36,992 nt of DNA. It comes from Plakobranchus ocellatus (Eukaryota > Mollusca > Gastropoda > Plakobranchidae). Below are positions 31,386-36,992 of this stretch, one piece after another. A program made the translations under genes and the position numbers. Each line of letters begins with the position of its first letter. The stretch's first letter is position 1. Location: positions 2,007,502 to 2,044,493 of the forward strand of contig BLXT01000975.1 of assembly GCA_019648995.1 (NCBI GenBank). The letters are read 5' to 3'. The notes under the pieces are model-generated. The model worked only from the letters and a program-made list of their open reading frames with translations. It had not been told where the DNA came from and did not search any database.

Positions 31386-34300
31386 TAGAATATTAGTTTT
31401 ATTCATGGAATCTAAACCATTAATCTAGGGGGGGGGGTTAAATTCAGAGCAAGAGTAAAATAATAATTATATGTGACAATGTCAAATGGTTGTAATAATA
31501 TTTCCTTTTAGTTAGACAAAAAATCTTAGGCCAAAATTCATGCTGAAAAATTCTTGCTCCATGTAGACAATCGCATGTTTTGTTTTATACCCAATATTAA
31601 AAAAAAATAGAGACAGACTGCATTTAGATTGGCTAGTTCTTTATCCAATGATGGCTTCATTTTTTTCCTGTACATTTGTATGGTAAATAAACTTTACAAT
31701 AAGTCTGTTCTACAATATGCTCTTTCACACACCTTCTTCACCGAGTCATTTAGTGTGCTCATCTCAGCTCTCTCAACTGTACTTACTACATTTTGTTTTA
31801 TGAAATAGTCGGAGTTTCATATTAAATATAAATGTTGTTTATAATTAGGAATTGTTATAGTTATATGATCTTTTTTCAAAATTAAACATTGTGTTAATGG
31901 GAGTAATAATGTCATGTGTGCTAATATTGGTATGAGAAAGTGCTTTGGTAAATCTGTTTGCAGTCTCCTGTAGCAACAGATGTTTATACTCATTTATTTT
32001 TTAGTAGTGAGAAGACCTATATTTGGTCTCATACATCTTAATACCTGCCTAACTCCATTCTGTGAGCTTTGCAATATTAAAAGTAGAATGCATTTGAGTT
32101 TTAAAGAAATCATCTAATCAACTTTTGTAGACAAATGTTTTTTTTTTTTTTTTTGCAACATTCTACATTAGTGCTGCACTCAAAAACACATGTTTACATT
32201 TTGCTTCTTTCTTTTCCTTTTCTGTTTAAGTCATTCTCCTTCAATCCCTTTTAAATGGAGTAATGGAGATGACAATTAAAAACATGTCTCAGAGCTGCAA
32301 CCACAATTTTCCTTTTGGACATATGCAAAATGGCCTGCACTTTTCATATGGTAACGATCGTTCTTTGCGCTGATAGATATATTAATGTTTTCATCATTTA
32401 GAAACACTAGAAAAAAAATTGGATAATAAGGTTATCTTATTTAGGCTATTTTTAAAATGTTTATTTTTTGGAAGAAAAACTTTGCTGGTTGTGAAGTCAG
32501 AAACTGTATCTTAGCAGTTTATTGCTCACACAACTACAGCTACTGTTATTCTATTGAAATGGTTTAGAGCATACTGAAATTACATTTTTCAGGTTGACAA
32601 CCCAGATATTGGCACCTTTTATATTATTTTTTTCCTTCTCAAAAGTTTGCCTCTGAGGAATAGATAATACATTCATAGTGATTCCCAGATGTATATGAGT
32701 CATGAATTTGGATAATTTTTGCATAGTTAATTTTTTGACGCATTTTTCCTGACCATCTTATTTTTTTGTTGATGACTTTTTAAAGAACTTCATGTTCAAA
32801 GCTTGCCAATGTCAAGTTTTCAAAAAAGGAGATACGAAAACCTCTATGAGAATGTAAGGAAGTAAAGCTGCCATGCAAAGACTTGTATAAAAAAAGGGTT
32901 AATTCAACTGCCAAGGATATTTGCATTTATGGCAGAAGACAGGATTTTTAAAGTAATGCTGCAATAAGTGAAGAAATCAACAATATATTGTTATACATGT
33001 ATTATAATGGACCTGCCACATGAAAAAGAGTAACTTTTAGCCTGTATATTTTCAAAAAAAATTTGTTCTCCATTCTGGAGTATCAAAGATGTAAGTGTTC
33101 ATTTATCTGCTTAATCTCGTGTGATTTGAAGCACAAGTCTTCTTCAGACTGTTTGCAATGTGATTCAACACCATTTGCATTTTGCAGTATAGTGGAATTG
33201 ATGTTATCAATTTTTAATAAAAACTTTGCTGGCTGCTTATGCTCCTCTATCAGTTAGACTTAACATCCAATGGATTTTTTGAAAGAAATCATGTTGGCCA
33301 GTGATTAAAACATAAATTTTGTAATCAATTCATTTTGTTTTTTATATTTGTCTGAGAAAGTGTCAAATAAACCGGATTTTAATTTTATAAAGCGTTTTTT
33401 TTCCCTCATGCCATGGATAGATGTCTTCAATTTGAAAATGTTCAAACAATTCTGCATTTTTCCTACAAAATAATACAGAGCTTTTTTTTTTCAGTTTCAC
33501 TTCAGTATTTAATTTTCATTTGGCCCCCACTAAATTTCAACGTGTGTACAGAGATGGCTCAATTTTGCAAGAAAACATTAACAAAGCTTAGAATAACAAG
33601 CAAATCGCTTAGAAACCTCACCTTTGGGCTTGTAGCTTAGCTATGTAGAATACTCTTAATCCTAGATTTGGCCTAAAGGCATGTCTAGTTTAAATTTAAT
33701 GTGCATGAAAATGCATAATAATATCATCATCATCATCATCATCGTCATCGTTATCATCACCATCACCAGGATTGTTATTCATCATCATCGTTGCATTAAA
33801 TCAAGCTCCTAATGAATGTGAACCTCATCATCTCTGTCCATATCTGTCCTTATGAACATTATAACCACTAGAAGTTGAATAACCTGTTCAATGAACAGCT
33901 GAGTAGAACTGTAACACTTTCATTCAGAGAAGAGAGAGATTACTAATAATCAAAGTGTTAACTTGAGATGCCACTTCATTTAAATCAAATCCAAGTGGAT
34001 CTAGATAAAAATAACCATTATCTGAAATGAAATCAGATGCTGATATATAAAATTAATTTAGATCCAATATGATGAGAATGAGATGCGGATTGTGAGCCTT
34101 TTTTTTTTTTTTTTTTTTTAAATCCATTAATAATTGAGATAGGCTGGAAAATAAATGAACAGGGTAATTGAGATCAAACCTAGATCAAGAAATCTAGATC
34201 GATATAATTATTGTACTCTGTCAGATTGAGATGTACATGTATTTCACTCGTTCTAGAAACCAACCCTGATACTTAGCCTATGTGTAGTTTTCGCAGAAAA

Positions 34301-36047
34301 ACGTGAAATCACCAGAATTGTGGCTGATTAAAATATCTACCTGCAAATATTTGTTTCACCAACTTAACAAGGTTGAAACTTTAAATAGGGTTATAAAATG
34401 TCATTTTGTAAATCTGTGTATAGCAACTTAGGGATTTTAAAATGTGCCCTCATAAAATGGCATAATCAAGAGTAACATATGATCTAATTTTTTTTTTAAA
34501 TTTTATTGATGCCCCACAAAAGTTTGTATATTGTTCGTTTCAGCTTAGCTCCATTATACATGTAATATTAAATGAATGTATTCACTTCCACTGATACCCA
34601 TACTCTTACTTCAATCAAATGAAACCAAGAGGAACTTTGATATTGAAGGAAACTTTGAAATCTGTTCTTATGACAAGGCAGTTGAATTTCAAAATCACAT
34701 ATCAAAAAGTACTGCAGGATTACTATTTTTTTTCTTTTTCTCTCTGAAAATATGCTACCATGTCCAAGAGAAAAAAAAACTTTTCACATTATGTACCCAA
34801 TAGCTTACATTTAGGAAGATAAACGTCTGAGCAGAAAGTGCAAAATGGTATTTTTTTTTACATCATAAAAGGTTTGTTTACGAGCATATTGCACTGGCAT
34901 CGCGGAAAAATGCCAATTAAAACCTAAAAAAATGCCCAAAAATTTCCCAAAAAATGCCAAGAAAAAATGCAACAACATTAAGACAAACATGCAAAAAAAT
35001 TGTGTTATTTATTGAGCCGTACATTGTGAATGCAACATGAATACCGGTAAACCGGTAAATTTTGAAATAAATTTTTTTTTAAAATTGCAAAAAAAGAGCT
35101 AAATTTAACATATGAACTTCTCCAAGCTATTTGCAATCATTAAATTGAAAGATTATCAAAAGTAAGTAGGCCTAGACAGAGTAAAAACTTGTTTTTCCAG
35201 ATGTTGATGTTATTATAATTGCTATGTACTACATTAATACGGTAACAGCTTTAAACATTTTTTACATTTTTACACTGTTTGAGATTAGGTTATTTAAGCA
35301 TTGTTTTGTTATTCTTATTTATCATTACTATTTGCATGTGCAGCTAATAATTATTTATTGTTCATTGAGCAAGTCGTTAATACGTTAAGTTCTCGTTATA
35401 AAAAAAATGTCATTATCATTATTATCACACGTTCGCAAAATCTTCTGCTCTCTCCCTCAAATGAAAAAAAGGACAAACCAATCTCATTCAAAGCTTATGT
35501 ATGAAAAAGATGTTGTGTATCGGTACACAAATGACAAATTTATTTATTTATATTACTTTAACACTGAATTTGAATTAGATCTACACAACACCAGTAGGCT
35601 GAATTTTTTCTTTTGTTTTTTTTTTTTTTTTCTCATGCAAGCAATTAGGCCTACTGACAGTTCAAAAGTGATCAGCTTCGATTATTTTATAAATTCACTC
35701 ACTAGAAATTAATCTTTTTTGCCTCAAGAGTTAACGGAATAGTCAATACTTGCACGATTAACTGGTTTCAAAAGCAATTTAAAAACATTGAAAAAAACGT
35801 TTTTATAAAAGCTTGTGAGTTACCATTTCTAATCATAGCTCTCATCCCATTATCTGTATTTACATAGAGTAAAAAAAGGCTTGACCACCATTTCCCCCAA
35901 GAAAAATAAAGCCTAAAAAATTCACAAATTTACAAAAGATGACAAATATAGACTTTAATTTGAACTATTCTTTTAAGCATTTTAACTTTCATAATTTGAA
36001 CTTTTCTTTTTCTCCCAAAAGCACACACTAAAAAGTTGGCAGACTGT
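31386..36047. other. intergenic sequence, no supported gene
   Basis: AT-rich sequence with homopolymers. A cysteine-rich frame at 33063-33257 lacks Ly6 spacing and splice context. Frames at 33413-33640, 34576-34803 and 35301-35712 carry no recognisable domains. Around 34900-34970 there is a purine-biased run with repeated AAAATGCC words. ACCGGTAAACCGGT occurs near 35043-35056. Confidence 0.5.
33723..33769. repeat. (ATC)n microsatellite
   Basis: Pure ATC triplets followed by imperfect ATC/GTC/ACC copies. Confidence 0.92.
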
Positions 36048-36607
36048 TTAAGTGATCGCCCTTTTCACATCGGGTGTTTAGATCTCTAGCTCAACCAGCA
36101 TTATTACCCGACCCAAATCCGTCGATTAAGACAAAATGAAACTACAATATATTAATATTAACTACTTTCTCATATAAAGTTATAAAAACGTTACAGCGTT
36201 TCAGATCTAACCGTTTGCTTTCTGCAAGTCCAAAACACCAATCTTCAAAGAAATATCAAGATCTTAGCATTCCTCTCTGACCGGACCTAGGCCATAGAGG
36301 AGTAGACAATCAAACACGACTGAATTAAGTGATCGCCCTTTTCACATCGGGTGTTTAGATCTCTAGCTCAACCAGCATTATTACCCGACCCAAATCCGTC
36401 GATTAAGACAAAATGAAACTACAATATATTAATATTAACTACTTTCTCATATAAAGTTATAAAAACGTTACAGCGTTTCAGATCTAACCGTTTGCTTTCT
36501 GCAAGTCCAAAACACCAATCTTCAAAGAAATACACGTATCAAGATCTTAGCATTCCTCTCTGACCGGACCTAGGCCATAGAGGAGTAGACAATCAAACAC
36601 GACTGAA
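36048..36607. repeat. recent tandem duplication of a 277/283-bp unit
   Basis: Copy 1 (36048-36324) and copy 2 (36325-36607) are essentially identical by eye over their whole length. The exception is a 6-bp insertion (CACGTA) in copy 2 near 36533-36538. The unit begins TTAAGTGATCGCCCTTTTCA and ends with ACACGACTGAA. I see no coding frame and no known RNA in it. The near-identity implies a very young duplication, the edge of a satellite array, or an assembly artefact. Confidence 0.95.
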
Positions 36608-36992
36608 TTAAATAAATTTTTATTTTTTAATATACCCGCCCCCCCCGTATACCTTTCATTAAGGTTCATTAGGGTATGAGGTACTGCGATTCCCTTTTAT
36701 CAATTGGGTATCAATTCGCTGCCAGTCGCGCTGGCAAAAATTCATCGATCTCCACGGGGATTACGTTGAGAAGTAGAGGAAGAGTGAACTTCAATCTGTG
36801 TGAGTTTCAAATTTATCTGATCAAAACTCTTTGAGTTATGCCCCTTTTCCTGTTTCTTTTCGGACATCCCTCGTAGTACGCACATAGAGACTGAGCTGTT
36901 TTATCACATACCGTAATAAAGCGATTTTGCCGAAAATTCAATAGGCAGATAGCGACAGCGACGATATCAGATTTTTTTTTTTTTTTTTGGGG
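36608..36992. other. non-coding sequence at window end; small hairpin and poly(T)
   Basis: GC-richer than the preceding intergenic DNA. It contains a hairpin TGCCAG..CTGGCA (36720-36736), a repeated TATCAATT (about 36699-36718) and a poly(T) near 36972-36988. The poly(T) could be the A-tail of a minus-strand retroposon running into this region, but no tRNA-like A/B boxes were recognised. Confidence 0.4.

Noticed and set aside
33063-33257. Cysteine-rich plus-strand frame downstream of the Ly6-like gene, possible second Ly6 exon
   Set aside because: The cysteine spacing does not fit a three-finger domain, there is no CxCxxDxCN ending, and no splice context was found.

Overview
The window is AT-rich animal DNA made of spliced-gene sequence and transposon relics, with no operons or bacterial-type genes. 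Tandem TAGATC and TAGGCCTA hexamers, an RTE-like LINE and a transposon of the molluscan N-RAG-TP kind suggest a mollusc, most likely a gastropod. This assignment is an inference from repeat style and element content, not from a marker gene.

The main host gene is on the plus strand and has three coding exons (3757-3817, 24595-24795, 29209-29426). They join in phase with consensus splice sites into a 159-residue secreted, probably GPI-anchored Ly6/uPAR three-finger protein of the quiver (QVR)-like kind. Its promoter region (3486-3756) lacks a TATA box and carries two facing ETS-type sites. Intron 1 is about 20.8 kb and intron 2 about 4.4 kb. A long 3' UTR probably ends near 31.37 kb. On the minus strand, inside intron 1, there is a probable last exon (8615-8855) of an unrecognised multi-pass membrane protein with its own poly(A) signal.

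Upstream of the promoter lies a 5'-truncated, decayed LINE on the minus strand (about 1030-3485). Intron 1 holds a series of inserts: a roughly 290-bp foldback (4324-4611), a 1.85-kb element with 14-bp inverted ends in TATATA context (6579-8429), two short TTAA-flanked elements (9332-9678 and 23635-23785), a 1.75-kb element with compound inverted ends (10089-11839), and a small foldback (18278-18377). The most interesting insert is a decayed DNA transposon on the minus strand (about 13.6-16.4 kb). Its 5' part resembles the N-terminal zinc-binding region of RAG1, and its 3' part is a D-D-E type transposase with a CxxC pair after the second Asp. Intron 2 contains a short tandem duplication and a probable solo LTR (26162-27070).

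Downstream of the Ly6 gene (31.4-36.0 kb) I see only simple repeats. The window ends with a recent tandem duplication of a roughly 280-bp unit (36048-36607). No tRNA, rRNA, CRISPR array or bacterial-type element was seen.
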